NCBI RefSeq assembly: GCF_000314895.2
Contig: NZ_CM001773.1
Coordinates: 3,128,935 to 3,192,934 of the forward strand
Direction of reading: 5' to 3'
DNA length: 64,000 nt
From: Providencia sneebia DSM 19967
Lineage (GTDB): Bacteria > Pseudomonadota > Gammaproteobacteria > Enterobacterales > Enterobacteriaceae
In this document: piece by piece, positions 39,387 through 49,734 of the stretch
Layout: each line of letters opens with the position of its first letter
Numbering within the stretch: the first letter of the stretch is position 1
Position numbers and translations under genes: made by a program
Notes under the pieces: model-generated
Seen by the model: the letters and a program-made list of their open reading frames with translations, nothing else
Databases searched by the model: none
What the model was told of the DNA's origin: nothing

Positions 39387-41039
39387 TTATGCCGGCAAAA
39401 TTTCTGCCAGATCCTGCTCTACAGTCGTAATGCTGCGCATACCAAATTTCTCATTGAGCACATTCATTAAGTTTTCAGTCAAGAAGCCCGGTGCTGTTGG
39501 CCCTGTATAAATATTTTTTACGCCAAGTGCTAATAGTGTCAGTAGAATAACAATCGCTTTTTGCTCAAACCATGATAGAACTAAGCTCAATGGTAAGTCA
39601 TTAACACCACAACCTAATTTTTCAGCCAGATTAACGGCAAGCATAATGGCTGAATAAGCATCGTTACATTGACCTACATCTAAAAGACGTGGTAGCCCTT
39701 CTAAAGTACCAAAGTCTAATTTATTGAAACGATATTTACCGCAAGCTAATGTCATAATTAAGCAGTCATTAGGCACACTACGAGCAAAATCAGTATAATA
39801 GCTGCGTTCACCACGGCTACCATCACAACCACCAATTAAGAATACATGGCGTAATTTTTTCTGAGCAACTAAATCAATCACCGCGTCAGCTGCACCTAAT
39901 AAGGTTTGGCGACCAAAGCCAACGGTAATTTTGTGTTCAATTTCGGTATATGGGAACCCACTCATTGATTGAGCTTGTTGGATCATTTCTGAGAAATTAT
40001 CACCAACTAAATGTTTAGCACCTGGCCAACCGACAATACTGCGCGTCCAAATACGGTCTTTATATTGACCAACATCCGGATCAATAATGCAGTTAGAGGT
40101 CATCAACACAGGGCCAGGGAATTTAGCAAATTCAGTTTGCTGATTTTGCCAACCACTGCCATAGTTCCCAACAAGATGGGAATATTTTTTCAATTCAGGA
40201 TAGCCATGAGCAGGTAACATCTCACCATGCGTATAAACATTGATGCCCGTTCCTTCTGTTTGCTCAAGCAACATTTTTAAATCTTTCAGGTCATGACCTG
40301 AAATAAGGATACATTTACCTGCAACTGGGCGAACATTAACTTCAGTTGGAATAGGATGACCAAATTCACCCGTTTCACCAGCATCAAGAATTTCCATCAC
40401 TTTGAAATTCATCATGCCGATAGCCATTGCTTTTTCAAGCAAATCATTCATATCTGTTGGTAATGTTCCTAACCAAGCCATAATTTCATGATATTGAGCA
40501 TAGATTTCATCATCATATTGACCCAACACATGAGCATGTTCCATATAAGCTGCCGCGCCTTTTAAGCCATATAAAGACAGCATACGAAGGCCATGAATAT
40601 CATCACCAACAACAGATTTATCAATATCAAGTGCAAAACTTTTTGCTTGTTGTTGCAGAGCTTCAATATCTGCACTTTCAAGTTGTAAATTAATCAATGG
40701 ATGATTAAAAGCCACAGCACTATTTTTTAATTGGCATTGCTTAATCAGTTTATCGCGCAAATAAATAGCTTCACGCGCATAACCAATAATACGTTCAGAA
40801 TCAAAGTTAACATTTGTTAATGTTGAGAAGAAAGCACGTGGAGCAAAACTATCTATATCATGATCAATAATGCCTAATTCTCTAGCCGTTACAGCACTTG
40901 CTGATAAACTTTGTAGCACAGCAACAAGTAAATCTTGTAAATCTGACGTCTCAGCCGTTTTACCGCACATACCCTGCGCGTATGCACAGCCATTACCAGC
41001 TGGAGTTCTAATTGTTTGTTCACATTGCACACAGTACAT
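39387..41039 (-). CDS. hcp: Hybrid cluster protein Hcp (NO reductase / hydroxylamine reductase)
   Basis: Cytoplasmic Fe-S protein that removes nitric oxide under anaerobiosis; also called hydroxylamine reductase. 550 residues from ATG 41039, eight bases after GAGG; the ATG at 41045 sits too close to it. N-terminal cluster CVQCEQ...CAYAQGMC. Hybrid-cluster ligands lie in [22 protein letters not shown] and GQCNDAYSA. Intact and operonic with hcr. NsrR- and FNR-like sites upstream predict induction by nitrosative stress without oxygen. Confidence 0.96.
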   Translation of the reverse strand: MYCVQCEQTIRTPAGNGCAYAQGMCGKTAETSDLQDLLVAVLQSLSASAVTARELGIIDHDIDSFAPRAFFSTLTNVNFDSERIIGYAREAIYLRDKLIKQCQLKNSAVAFNHPLINLQLESADIEALQQQAKSFALDIDKSVVGDDIHGLRMLSLYGLKGAAAYMEHAHVLGQYDDEIYAQYHEIMAWLGTLPTDMNDLLEKAMAIGMMNFKVMEILDAGETGEFGHPIPTEVNVRPVAGKCILISGHDLKDLKMLLEQTEGTGINVYTHGEMLPAHGYPELKKYSHLVGNYGSGWQNQQTEFAKFPGPVLMTSNCIIDPDVGQYKDRIWTRSIVGWPGAKHLVGDNFSEMIQQAQSMSGFPYTEIEHKITVGFGRQTLLGAADAVIDLVAQKKLRHVFLIGGCDGSRGERSYYTDFARSVPNDCLIMTLACGKYRFNKLDFGTLEGLPRLLDVGQCNDAYSAIMLAVNLAEKLGCGVNDLPLSLVLSWFEQKAIVILLTLLALGVKNIYTGPTAPGFLTENLMNVLNEKFGMRSITTVEQDLAEILPA

Positions 41040-41053
41040 GTTCATTACCTCAT

Positions 41054-41077
41054 AAGTTGCATTTCAAATACAACATT
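41054..41077 (-). promoter_or_regulatory. NsrR-like operator upstream of hcp
   Basis: AAGTTGCATTT-C-AAATACAACATT is an 11-1-11 style inverted repeat similar to the NsrR site of E. coli hcp (AAGATGCATTT type half-sites). It ends 15 bases before the hcp start, so binding would block transcription or lie just within the leader. Confidence 0.65.
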
Positions 41078-41134
41078 AAGACTAAACCTTTTTTGATAAT
41101 AAGAAAGCGAGATTTTTAATGATCTAACAATTTA

Positions 41135-41148
41135 TTGATCTATATTAA
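41135..41148 (-). promoter_or_regulatory. FNR-like site upstream of hcp
   Basis: TTGAT-CTAT-ATTAA matches TTGAT-N4-ATCAA with one mismatch, about 100 bases before the hcp start. It predicts anaerobic activation. Confidence 0.55.
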
Positions 41149-41539
41149 TGTTTAAAGAAAATGAGAATTATTTTCAATATCAAAAAATTAGCTTACCCTA
41201 TGTATTATTTATTCCATTTTTTGCTGTCTTAAGTTATTCCTTAATTTTATCTTTGTTACTTAAATATTTACTTTTGAATTTAAAATACAAACTAAAAAAA
41301 TTAAAAATATTTAATCAATTTTATTGATAGTGAAAAAAATAAATTAGTCACAAATTCTTATTATTTATGACTATCAAGATTAACCAAAATATTAAAAATC
41401 TATTTGAGATTATCTTTTATAGATAAATAAAGGGAATATAGATGATTTTTTTAATAACATACGTGATTTAAAATTCATGATATGGTTTGTCCATTGTTTG
41501 ACTATGATAGAATTAGCCATGTATTGAGTAATACCACCA

Positions 41540-42958
41540 ATGGAGAGTCGCAAAAAGATGCCCAGTCAAGATCCCAACAATCAATCCACAATGAATTACC
41601 GTTTCGGGATACTCAAACAATTAAAAGAATCCGACAAAAGCCCATTAGTGGTTTTATTTTTATCAGCGGTTATTGGTACATTTGTTGGTTTAGTCGGATC
41701 AATGTTTGAGCTAGGAACAACATGGGTTGGAAATTATCGCAGCAATACAGTCTCTGAATTGGTGACAAATAAATGGTTAATAATTCCCGCAATGTTTGTC
41801 GTTTCTGCAATTCTCGCCATGATAGGTTATTACCTCGTCAAAAAAATATCGCCTGAATCCGGTGGCTCAGGAATTCCAGAAATTGAAGGCGCTCTGCAGG
41901 ATTTACGTCCCGTCAGATGGTGGCGAGTTATTCCAGTTAAATTTATTGGTGGATTAGGTACATTAGGCTCAGGCATGGTACTTGGTCGCGAAGGACCAAC
42001 AGTTCAACTTGGGGCCAATATTAGCCAAATGTTTTATGATATTTTTCGTATTAAGAATAATGAATCACGACACACTTTATTAGCGGCGGGTGCAGCAGCT
42101 GGTTTGACAACCGCATTTAATGCCCCACTTGCGGGTATTTTATTTGTTCTAGAAGAAATGCGCGCGCAATTTAAATATGATCTCATCTCTGTCAAAGCCG
42201 TATTTATTGGTGCCATTACTTCAACTATCGTATATCGATTAATTTGTGGTGAAGCGGCCATATTAAATATTGGCCATTTTTCGTCAGCGCCCTTAAATAC
42301 ACTTTGGCTCTATTTAGTTTTAGGTATGATATTTGGCGTAATTGGTGTTTCTTTTAATGGCTTTTTACTCTATCTACAAACTAAATTCCTTGCATTTTAT
42401 AAAGGAAAAATCTCCCGTTTTGTATTAATGGGAGGTTTAATTGGCGGAAGTTGTGGTGCTATTGGCGTTTATACACCAGAAATTGTTGGGGGTGGCTTTT
42501 CTGTTATTCACCAAATGATGGCTGGAAGTTTCATGGTACCGACGCTGATTCTCTTTTTTGTTTTACGTTTTCTTACTTCAACAATTAGTTTTAGTTCTGG
42601 CGCACCGGGTGGTATTTTTTCACCTTTATTGGCATTAGGAACATTATTTGGTGGAATTTATGGCTACGGTGCACTTTCGCTTTTCCCTGATTACTCAATA
42701 GAAGTAGGAACCTTTGCAATCGCGGGAATGGGGGCATTATTTGCAGCAACAGTTAGGGCACCATTAACTGGGCTAGTGCTTGTTCTTGAAATGACCAGTA
42801 ATTATCAACTCATTTTACCCATGATTATTACTTGTCTTGGTGCCACAATGATTGCGCAATTACTTGGCGGTAGACCGCTATATACCGTTATTTTAGAAAG
42901 AACATTAGAAAGACTTGCTAAAGAAAAATCAGCCTCTCAAACTAAAGCTGAAAATTAA
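41540..42958 (+). CDS. clcA: H+/Cl- exchange transporter ClcA
   Basis: CLC antiporter exchanging two chloride ions for one proton, used in extreme acid resistance. 472 residues, like E. coli (473). Selectivity motifs [14 protein letters not shown] (gating Glu) and GGIFSP are present, with about 18 helices. ATG 41540 is assumed; ATG 41558 with GGAG upstream would remove six residues. A hairpin terminator follows. Confidence 0.95.
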   Translation: MESRKKMPSQDPNNQSTMNYRFGILKQLKESDKSPLVVLFLSAVIGTFVGLVGSMFELGTTWVGNYRSNTVSELVTNKWLIIPAMFVVSAILAMIGYYLVKKISPESGGSGIPEIEGALQDLRPVRWWRVIPVKFIGGLGTLGSGMVLGREGPTVQLGANISQMFYDIFRIKNNESRHTLLAAGAAAGLTTAFNAPLAGILFVLEEMRAQFKYDLISVKAVFIGAITSTIVYRLICGEAAILNIGHFSSAPLNTLWLYLVLGMIFGVIGVSFNGFLLYLQTKFLAFYKGKISRFVLMGGLIGGSCGAIGVYTPEIVGGGFSVIHQMMAGSFMVPTLILFFVLRFLTSTISFSSGAPGGIFSPLLALGTLFGGIYGYGALSLFPDYSIEVGTFAIAGMGALFAATVRAPLTGLVLVLEMTSNYQLILPMIITCLGATMIAQLLGGRPLYTVILERTLERLAKEKSASQTKAEN

Positions 42959-42970
42959 ATCTATCAGAAT

Positions 42971-42990
42971 GGGGGGTAACTCCCCCTTTA
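42971..42990 (+). terminator. Terminator after clcA
   Basis: A G6/C5 stem with loop taact, followed by tttaataa. Confidence 0.6.
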
Positions 42991-43236
42991 ATAATAACAG
43001 GTCAATTCATTTTATTTACCATTAATCATTGCTTGCTCACCGCCCATATCAGATAAAATTGAGTTATCTTTTTCCCCATAAAAAGTTATTAATTTTAGTA
43101 ATATAAATAGATAAATATACGTTTGACATGCTAATAAAAATAAAATTCTTATTCGTATTCACTTTTTAATAACATTCATTCTGCAATCACTTTTCGATAA
43201 TAAAATATTATTTATAACTTTTTTAGATTACTATTG

Positions 43237-43256
43237 ATCGATTATCATTCTCATAT
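43237..43256 (+). promoter_or_regulatory. Fur-box-like site before the second TonB receptor gene
   Basis: GATCGATTATCATTCTCATA resembles the ATCATTCTCATTT half common in enterobacterial Fur sites, 50-68 bases upstream of the receptor start. The left half is weaker. Confidence 0.55.
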
Positions 43257-43304
43257 AAGATGCTAATCTCAAACATCTTTTTGTATATGATAATAGGCAT
43301 CTCT

Positions 43305-45431
43305 ATGTTAATAAAAAGTAAATTATCGCTATTGTCGATGTTAATAGCTTCACCATTAGCTTTGGCTGGTTCTAAATCTGAAGTTTTAATTGTTACTCCT
43401 CCTAGTTCTAACGAGATATACACAGCAACAAAAACCACATCTGCAACAAAGACTGATACTGAGATAGCGAAATTACCTCAAACGGTTAACGTTGTGACTA
43501 AAACTCAAATGGAAAATAGAGCCGCCGAAACAGTTGTTGATGCACTTAGGTATACACCTGGTGTCGTTACAGAATATCGTGGTGATTCAAACCGAAATGA
43601 TGAAGTCTTTAGTCGTGGATTTGATTATGCAAATAAAATTCTTGATGGTATATCTTTTGGCGGAAATGCCTCTTCTTCAATGGGAACAACTGAACCTTGG
43701 TTCTTAGATAGAGTTGAAATGATAAAAGGACCGGCGTCTGTACAATATGGGCAGATAAGCCCAGGCGGGGTTATTGTTATGACCAGTAAAAAGCCAACCG
43801 CAGAGAAAATAAATAAAGTTCAATTACGTGCAGGAAATAGAAATAAAACAGAAGGCTTTCTCGATTTAGGAGGAAAATTAACAGATGATGGTACCGTTTT
43901 ATATCGCCTAAATGGTTTAGCTAAAAAGAAAGACACTCAAGTTAAAGATTATGAGGAAGAAAAATATGCTATTGCGCCTGCAATAACATTTCTTAATGAA
44001 AATACGACGTTCACACTTTTAGGCTATTTACAAAATTCCCCAAAAAATGGTTATCGAAATTTTCTGCCAAAAATAGGTACTCTTGAATCAACGCCAGAAG
44101 GTAAGATCCCACAAGATTTCAATATAAGTAACCCTGACTATAATATATCCAAACAAAAACAACATAGTATTGGTTATGAATTTGAACATAATTTCAGTGA
44201 TACCGTTTCATTAGTACAAAAAGCTCGCTATGCAGAAATTGATGAAAAATATAATTATTTAGTATTCAATTCAATATCAACTGAAGCCGCGAACTATCCT
44301 TATATCTTAAAACGCATGGCTCAACATGAGAAAACAAAGCTCAATACATTTGGTGTTGATACACATTTGAATTTTGATATTAACCATAATCGCCTTTCTC
44401 AAACGCTATTAGTCGGTGTCGATTACAAATGGACTAAAGAAGACAAACAATTTTGGAGAGATAGAAATAGCAATTACGATATTGACTGGCGCAATCCTAA
44501 TTACCAAAAAGTAGATGAATCCAAACAAACGGTGTCGACAGATCAGTTACAAAAAAGTGATCAGGTCGGCGTTTATCTTCAAGATCAATTAGAATGGAAT
44601 AATTGGAATTTATTAGCCAGCACTCGCTATGACTGGGTTGAAGTGAGAACTCAAGATAGAACAAGTAGTAATAGATACCAACAAAATGATGGAAAATTAA
44701 CAGGATTAATCGGCTTATTATATACATTTGATAATGGTATTTCGCCTTATATCAGTTATAGCACCTCTTTTGAGCCCAATCTTGCAACCAATAGAAAACC
44801 GGGAAGTAAGCCATTTGATCCCAAAACAGCAAAACAAACAGAAGTGGGTATTAAATATCTTACACCTGACCAAAATACACTTGCCACCTTATCGTTTTAC
44901 GATATTGAACAAAAAAATATTCCTAAATATGATTCAGATTTAGGATATATGACACTTATTGGAAAAGGTGAAAGTAAGGGTATAGAAGCCCAAATAAACA
45001 GCAAAATTACTGATAAAATTGCGGTTACTGGTGCGTACGCATATACAAAAACAAAAGTTCTTGAAACAACAAATCCTGCTGAAAAAGGGAAAGAGTTTCC
45101 TCGTATTCCCAAAAATATGTTCTCAGCATGGGGACAATATAATGAAAACGCGGGGATGTTTAATGGCGCAAAAGCAGGTGTCGGCATTCGTTATATAGGC
45201 TCTAGTAAAGCTGCCGCAGATAATAGTTTTTCCGTACCAAGCGTCACATTATACGATGCAATGGTTGGCTATGATCTCGGAGAACTATCTTCTTCCTTAA
45301 AAGGCGCAACAATACAATTAAATGTCAATAATTTAACTGATAAGCATTATGTCTCATCTTGTGGAATGGCAGATGCCTGTTTTTATGGCATTGGACGGAC
45401 CGGCACAGTCACATTTGATTACTCTTGGTAA
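43305..45431 (+). CDS. TonB-dependent siderophore receptor (FhuA/FepA superfamily, hydroxamate-type annotation likely)
   Basis: 708 residues from ATG 43305, after AGG; an ATG at 43260 is upstream of a plausible signal peptide (KLSLLSMLIASPLALA). TonB-box-like EVLIVTPP near the mature N-terminus. Plug motifs: LPQTVNVVTKTQ, RGFDYANKILDGI and MIKGPASVQYGQISPGGVI. The 22-stranded barrel ends in TVTFDYSW with a terminal Trp. A Cys pair near the C-terminus (SSCGMADACF) is typical of ferrichrome-type receptors. It precedes a Fes-like esterase, which suggests an ester-linked siderophore. Confidence 0.9.
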   Translation: MLIKSKLSLLSMLIASPLALAGSKSEVLIVTPPSSNEIYTATKTTSATKTDTEIAKLPQTVNVVTKTQMENRAAETVVDALRYTPGVVTEYRGDSNRNDEVFSRGFDYANKILDGISFGGNASSSMGTTEPWFLDRVEMIKGPASVQYGQISPGGVIVMTSKKPTAEKINKVQLRAGNRNKTEGFLDLGGKLTDDGTVLYRLNGLAKKKDTQVKDYEEEKYAIAPAITFLNENTTFTLLGYLQNSPKNGYRNFLPKIGTLESTPEGKIPQDFNISNPDYNISKQKQHSIGYEFEHNFSDTVSLVQKARYAEIDEKYNYLVFNSISTEAANYPYILKRMAQHEKTKLNTFGVDTHLNFDINHNRLSQTLLVGVDYKWTKEDKQFWRDRNSNYDIDWRNPNYQKVDESKQTVSTDQLQKSDQVGVYLQDQLEWNNWNLLASTRYDWVEVRTQDRTSSNRYQQNDGKLTGLIGLLYTFDNGISPYISYSTSFEPNLATNRKPGSKPFDPKTAKQTEVGIKYLTPDQNTLATLSFYDIEQKNIPKYDSDLGYMTLIGKGESKGIEAQINSKITDKIAVTGAYAYTKTKVLETTNPAEKGKEFPRIPKNMFSAWGQYNENAGMFNGAKAGVGIRYIGSSKAAADNSFSVPSVTLYDAMVGYDLGELSSSLKGATIQLNVNNLTDKHYVSSCGMADACFYGIGRTGTVTFDYSW

Positions 45432-45438
45432 AAACGGA

Positions 45439-45475
45439 GGCTATGTCGACTTCAGACATAGCCTTTATTTTTTCT
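45439..45475 (+). terminator. Strong terminator between receptor and esterase genes
   Basis: A perfect 9-base stem ggctatgtc/gacatagcc (45439-45447, 45455-45463) followed by tttattttttct. It implies separate or attenuated expression of the esterase. Confidence 0.85.
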
Positions 45476-45510
45476 ATCATCAAGAACAATTATAAAAAGA
45501 GTGAGGGCTC

Positions 45511-47073
45511 ATGAAGTCAGTATTACTGTGTACAATGATAGCTATCAGCGCAGCACCAGCGATAGCATCTCCCTGCAAAGAATTACCTTCTCAAGGAACG
45601 CAAGCAGGAACATTTGATGCCAATGGTAAAGTTTGTTTTCAATTTCCAGCGTTTAACGAGAATTATATTGTTGCAACATTAAATGGTGCCACTGATGCAC
45701 AGTTGCTAGATCAACAAAATCACGATTTACGCACATTGCTTGAAGCGGGCCCTGCTGATGGTGAAAAATCACTGCTATTTGCATTGCCAATTGGGCAAAC
45801 ATCGTCATTAATGTTATACGGAAATGAAGGTGCGAATTGGCATTTTAACTGGGATATCAAGGAAACCAAGCCATTAAACCGCGCGCAAAATCTTTATCCT
45901 ATTAGCCCAACATTACAACAACTCACAAAAGAGTTGGCTACAGGTAAAACAACTGATGAATTTTGGAAGCAACAAAAAATTAATGGCACACCGCTTGTTG
46001 AGCCTATAGATGCCACACATAAGCGCGTCACCTTTTTGTGGCGAAGTGCTCGTGGTAATGTCTTTATTCTAGGGTCACCCGCAGGCGACCATGACCCAAT
46101 GTTTAAGCTTGGAGACTCCGATGTCTGGTTTCGTAGCTACGTTGTTCCCGCAGATACCCGAATGCAATATCAATTAGCCCCCGATGTTCCTAAAATAGCG
46201 GGAAACGCAAGAGATCAGCGTCGAGCAATTTTGGTTAGCGCACAAGCAGATCCACTTAATCCTCACACGATGAACATAGCAAAGGTTGATCGGTGGAATA
46301 AATCTTCATTATTAGATTTAAAACCAACTCGCTATTTTACTCAGGAAACTATGTCGCAACCTATACGCCACGGTTCTCTGACTCGTCATTCATTGAAAAG
46401 TGAACGCCTTGAGAATAGCCGAGAAATTCTCTTATATAGTCCAAATGTTAATTCCCCAGCTAGTTGGACATTATTTTTATTTGATGGCCAAATTTGGCAA
46501 GATAAATATCATACTGCTAACGTTCTGGATGCTCTCATTGCAAATCATCAATTACCGCCAGTTAATATCGTATTTATCGATAGTTTAGACAGTAAACGCC
46601 GCTCAGATGAACTACCCGCAAACCAACATTTTGCAGATTTTATGGCTCATGAATTATTACCTTGGGTAAAGCAAAATGGTATTCCTGTACATGAAGGAAA
46701 AACAATTGTTGCAGGTGCCAGCTACGGAGGTTTAGCATCATCTTGGGTTGCGCTGCAATACCCAATGCTATTTAGCAATGTGTTAAGTCTTTCAGGATCT
46801 TATTGGTGGGCACCCGAAGGCGAAAAAGCAGGCTGGTTGATTCGTCAATATCAACAATCTCAGCATTACCCTGTCCGTTTTTGGATCCAAGCAGGGCTTT
46901 TTGAAGCTCAAGGCGTTGATGGCGGCATTTGGCGTAATAGCCAAGATCTTGAACAAGTGCTACGTGATAAAAAATATCGCACAAGCTTCCATTCATGGTC
47001 AAGTGGGCATGATTACGCTGCTTGGGTTGAAGCTTTGGTGGATGGATTACGAGATCTTACCAAATCCAACTAA
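45511..47073 (+). CDS. Exported Fes-type siderophore esterase
   Basis: 520 residues with a signal peptide (LLCTMIAISAAPAIA-S), then a 150-residue N-terminal part. The enterochelin-esterase N domain and an esterase-D-like alpha/beta hydrolase follow: FWKQQKINGTPLVEP, VTFLWR, SDVWFRSY and MQYQLAPDVP match Fes. The catalytic Ser lies in GASYGGL and the His in SSGHDYAAW. E. coli Fes is cytoplasmic and about 400 residues; this one should act in the periplasm, like IroE. It would release iron from an ester-bonded siderophore brought in by the adjacent receptor. Confidence 0.85.
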   Translation: MKSVLLCTMIAISAAPAIASPCKELPSQGTQAGTFDANGKVCFQFPAFNENYIVATLNGATDAQLLDQQNHDLRTLLEAGPADGEKSLLFALPIGQTSSLMLYGNEGANWHFNWDIKETKPLNRAQNLYPISPTLQQLTKELATGKTTDEFWKQQKINGTPLVEPIDATHKRVTFLWRSARGNVFILGSPAGDHDPMFKLGDSDVWFRSYVVPADTRMQYQLAPDVPKIAGNARDQRRAILVSAQADPLNPHTMNIAKVDRWNKSSLLDLKPTRYFTQETMSQPIRHGSLTRHSLKSERLENSREILLYSPNVNSPASWTLFLFDGQIWQDKYHTANVLDALIANHQLPPVNIVFIDSLDSKRRSDELPANQHFADFMAHELLPWVKQNGIPVHEGKTIVAGASYGGLASSWVALQYPMLFSNVLSLSGSYWWAPEGEKAGWLIRQYQQSQHYPVRFWIQAGLFEAQGVDGGIWRNSQDLEQVLRDKKYRTSFHSWSSGHDYAAWVEALVDGLRDLTKSN

Positions 47074-47214
47074 ATTTATGATAAGTAAAATATTCTAATA
47101 TAGAACTGGTCTAGTAATAAGCTGATCCAGTAAATATGATTAGTCTGTACTAGATTATATTCTACGCCAAAATATTTTTTCTTAGAATACGATAACTGAT
47201 TTAAAACGAGAATC

Positions 47215-47240
47215 TTAAAGGGGAGTTACCTCCCCTTTAA
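47215..47240. terminator. Bidirectional terminator between esterase and tehB
   Basis: A perfect 11-base stem ttaaaggggag/ctcccctttaa with a 4-base loop lies between convergent genes. Confidence 0.75.
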
Positions 47241-47255
47241 TGAATTGAATTGAAT

Positions 47256-48125
47256 TTAATTCTTTTTCTTCGCTATTAACGTAGCAAAGTTAAGCCCAAT
47301 ACGGTTGCCTTTATCATCTGTTTTATGAAGATGACCAAGGTCTTCATTATATTTAAGAATATCCCAATCTTTATAATATTCTGTCAATTCCCCAGATTTT
47401 AGGTAAGATTTAAACGGAATAAACTCTACGGGTGCATCTGGCGTTTCAACAGGGCAAACAATCAAATTAATACCACCGGGTAAGGTATGAGCTTGCATAT
47501 CAGCAATAACACTCGCAATATTTTCACGTTGCAAAAACATTAATACAACGGTCGAAATAATAAGGTCATAATCCCCTTTTATTTGATGACTGTTAATATC
47601 GTAGATCGCTGTCTTAATATTCTCTATACCTGATTGTTTCTTCACAAAATCGATAGCTTGAATATGTTGCGCATTAATGTCTACAGCGGTGACATCATAG
47701 CCTTTTTGGGCAAGATAAAAACTATTACGACCGCGGCCAGAGCCAAGATCTAGTACTTTACCTGGCTGCGATAGGTTATTTTCACATAAATATCTGACTT
47801 CTGAATGCGGTATTGTTAAACCATATTCTTTATAAAATTTAATTTCTGGATCGCATAAAAAAGAGAGCTGGCATTGCATATCATCACTACAAGACGAAAT
47901 TCTGTGCCAAACTTGAGGATCAATTAATGGGGGTTGGTGATTTACATCAAATGTAAACTGCTGCTCACGACCATCATCTGAAAAAATAATAAAATCCAGA
48001 TTTCCTTTTAAGACCCGAAGCTGCGCATAAGTACCTTCTTTTGTGTTGTGACGCTCTTGAAACATCGAAGGAAGAGAAGATTTATCCCATACTGGCATAA
48101 CCTTATAACTAACTAGCTCGCTCAT
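47256..48125 (-). CDS. tehB: TehB, SAM-dependent methyltransferase with N-terminal cupin-like domain
   Basis: 289 residues from ATG 48125. The N-terminal ~85 residues (VMPVWDKSSLPSMFQERHNT) form the DUF1971-type domain found in Haemophilus TehB. The rest is a class I methyltransferase with VLDLGSGRGRNSFYLA and DVTAVDIN. TehB proteins confer tellurite tolerance by methylation. TehA is not in the window. E. coli TehB lacks the N domain, so this is the longer form. Confidence 0.9.
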   Translation of the reverse strand: MSELVSYKVMPVWDKSSLPSMFQERHNTKEGTYAQLRVLKGNLDFIIFSDDGREQQFTFDVNHQPPLIDPQVWHRISSCSDDMQCQLSFLCDPEIKFYKEYGLTIPHSEVRYLCENNLSQPGKVLDLGSGRGRNSFYLAQKGYDVTAVDINAQHIQAIDFVKKQSGIENIKTAIYDINSHQIKGDYDLIISTVVLMFLQRENIASVIADMQAHTLPGGINLIVCPVETPDAPVEFIPFKSYLKSGELTEYYKDWDILKYNEDLGHLHKTDDKGNRIGLNFATLIAKKKN

Positions 48126-48304
48126 ATCATCACCATTAAGTTGCATATTAAATACATCTTATAACTTTATTTGTATATCTGCAAAGATTTCATAAAGTAA
48201 TGATAGAAGGCTTGATAGAAATCAACCTTCTATCCTCATCCCTATTCTAATACCAAATCGGCATAAGATAATTGAAATATGCAAGGATAGAAGGTGAATA
48301 AGAA

Positions 48305-49384
48305 TTAGTAACCTAATTGTTTAGCTGATAGACCTAAAAACTCAAAAGGTTTACTCTCAACATATTTGCTAGTTGCATCACCAGAAAATATATTGCTCTG
48401 CTCCTTACCTAAATCTAATTTTTTCACTTTACCTGTTTCGGCTGAAAAATCGATATTATTCAAGTTGGTCCAAAAAGTATTGGAAGTCATGGTGGATTCA
48501 AAGAAATAAAGCTTACGTTTATGATCGGCTAATGTCCGCCAGCGTGTTGATGATATTTCAGGAGAATCAGCACTCGAAATTCCATAAGGAACAGAAACAT
48601 TACGGATCACACTGATAACACTTGCTACTGCTTTATCTGGTGTCGTTTTCTGTGGGATAGCATTAATATAGAATTGGGCACGAGCAAATCTATCAGCTGA
48701 ACGATTTGTTCCAGGTAATACCGTCATTCCACCTATTCCTTGCCAATATTCCTGCATTGCTAATTGTTTTTCATAGATAGGTGAGTTTGTCATGACTTGA
48801 TACTGACGGCTATGATGAATAACTTGCTTACCATCAATATATTCTATAATTGCACTATCGCCACTTGCATCAGATAAAGACAAATGTAATGTCGCTAAAC
48901 GGTCTTGTCTTGGTACATTATCAGTCATCACTATTAGTGGTGTTTTTTCAAGTGACTCAACAGCTTCAGCAACTGTGGCATAATTATCTAACATATATTG
49001 TGCCCACAAGGAGATAGATAATGCAGGTTGTTTATTCTCTGCTGAAGGATATTTTGACTCAGCTAACCATAATAAATTAGCGACTAAGCCTTTCTCATTA
49101 ATACCATCTGTTGTTGATATGTCATAGCCTGATGCAATAACGCTACCATACTTTGATTTCCATTTAAGGGAATCTGGACCTGCAGCACCGTCTCGCACCA
49201 TGCCTCTTGGGAAAATCCATAAATTGGTATCAATCTCATATTTCCAATCCATGGTTCTTGCGGTCATGATTTGTTGTTCTTCACCTAAATAAACCACCCG
49301 AGTACAAGCTTGAGTAACAACTGATGGAACATACACCGCTGCCGCTGTCAGTAATGCAACCACGCTTTTTTTTACAAATGACAT
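48305..49384 (-). CDS. Secreted Ntn hydrolase, choloylglycine hydrolase / penicillin V acylase family
   Basis: 359 residues with a signal peptide (VALLTAAAVYVPSVVTQA) whose cleavage would expose Cys27 (CTRVVY), the N-terminal nucleophile of this family. Conserved positions visible are Arg and Asp in TARTMDW, the Asn in MTNSPIYEKQ and the Arg in SADRFARAQFY. The family splits linear amides: conjugated bile salts, penicillin V or acyl-homoserine lactones. Gram-negative, exported members often prefer penicillin V and AHLs over bile salts. Substrate is not decidable here. Monocistronic. Confidence 0.85.
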   Translation of the reverse strand: MSFVKKSVVALLTAAAVYVPSVVTQACTRVVYLGEEQQIMTARTMDWKYEIDTNLWIFPRGMVRDGAAGPDSLKWKSKYGSVIASGYDISTTDGINEKGLVANLLWLAESKYPSAENKQPALSISLWAQYMLDNYATVAEAVESLEKTPLIVMTDNVPRQDRLATLHLSLSDASGDSAIIEYIDGKQVIHHSRQYQVMTNSPIYEKQLAMQEYWQGIGGMTVLPGTNRSADRFARAQFYINAIPQKTTPDKAVASVISVIRNVSVPYGISSADSPEISSTRWRTLADHKRKLYFFESTMTSNTFWTNLNNIDFSAETGKVKKLDLGKEQSNIFSGDATSKYVESKPFEFLGLSAKQLGY

Positions 49385-49734
49385 ACTACCTCCTAAGCCC
49401 TAAATAAAACTAATAAATTGAAATAGATTAAGTAGATAAAATAATTAAATATAATAATAAATTATTTCATTATCCGACTTCAGTATGTCCTTTTTCTTAC
49501 TCAATTTATATGTCAATTTTGAATAGATAATCTATTATTTCTAATAAGAAAATTATAGAAGATTTATAACAGATAAACATAATTTATTGCTCATCTGAAA
49601 CATCCAATAACAATTAAATTACTTTTGTATGGATTTGCATAGAAGAGGTAAATCTATTTAAAAATGCTTGATAGATTATAATAATTGGCGTGATACAGCA
49701 CCCCATCAATATTAATAGGATGCTATCTTAATGG
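49385..49734. other. AT-rich intergenic region
   Basis: 350 bases between two minus-strand genes. It presumably contains the promoter of the Ntn hydrolase gene. No other feature is visible. Confidence 0.5.

Larger units (their letters stand above)
41040..41539. other. Divergent hcp-clcA intergenic region
   Basis: 500 bases, strongly AT-rich. Contains the hcp operator sites described separately and the clcA promoter. No gene or RNA is evident. Confidence 0.5.
42959..43304. other. Intergenic region clcA - TonB receptor
   Basis: 346 bases. A hairpin (gggggg/ccccc, 42971-42986) followed by ttt ends clcA. The rest is AT-rich, with a Fur-like site at 43237-43256. Confidence 0.55.
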
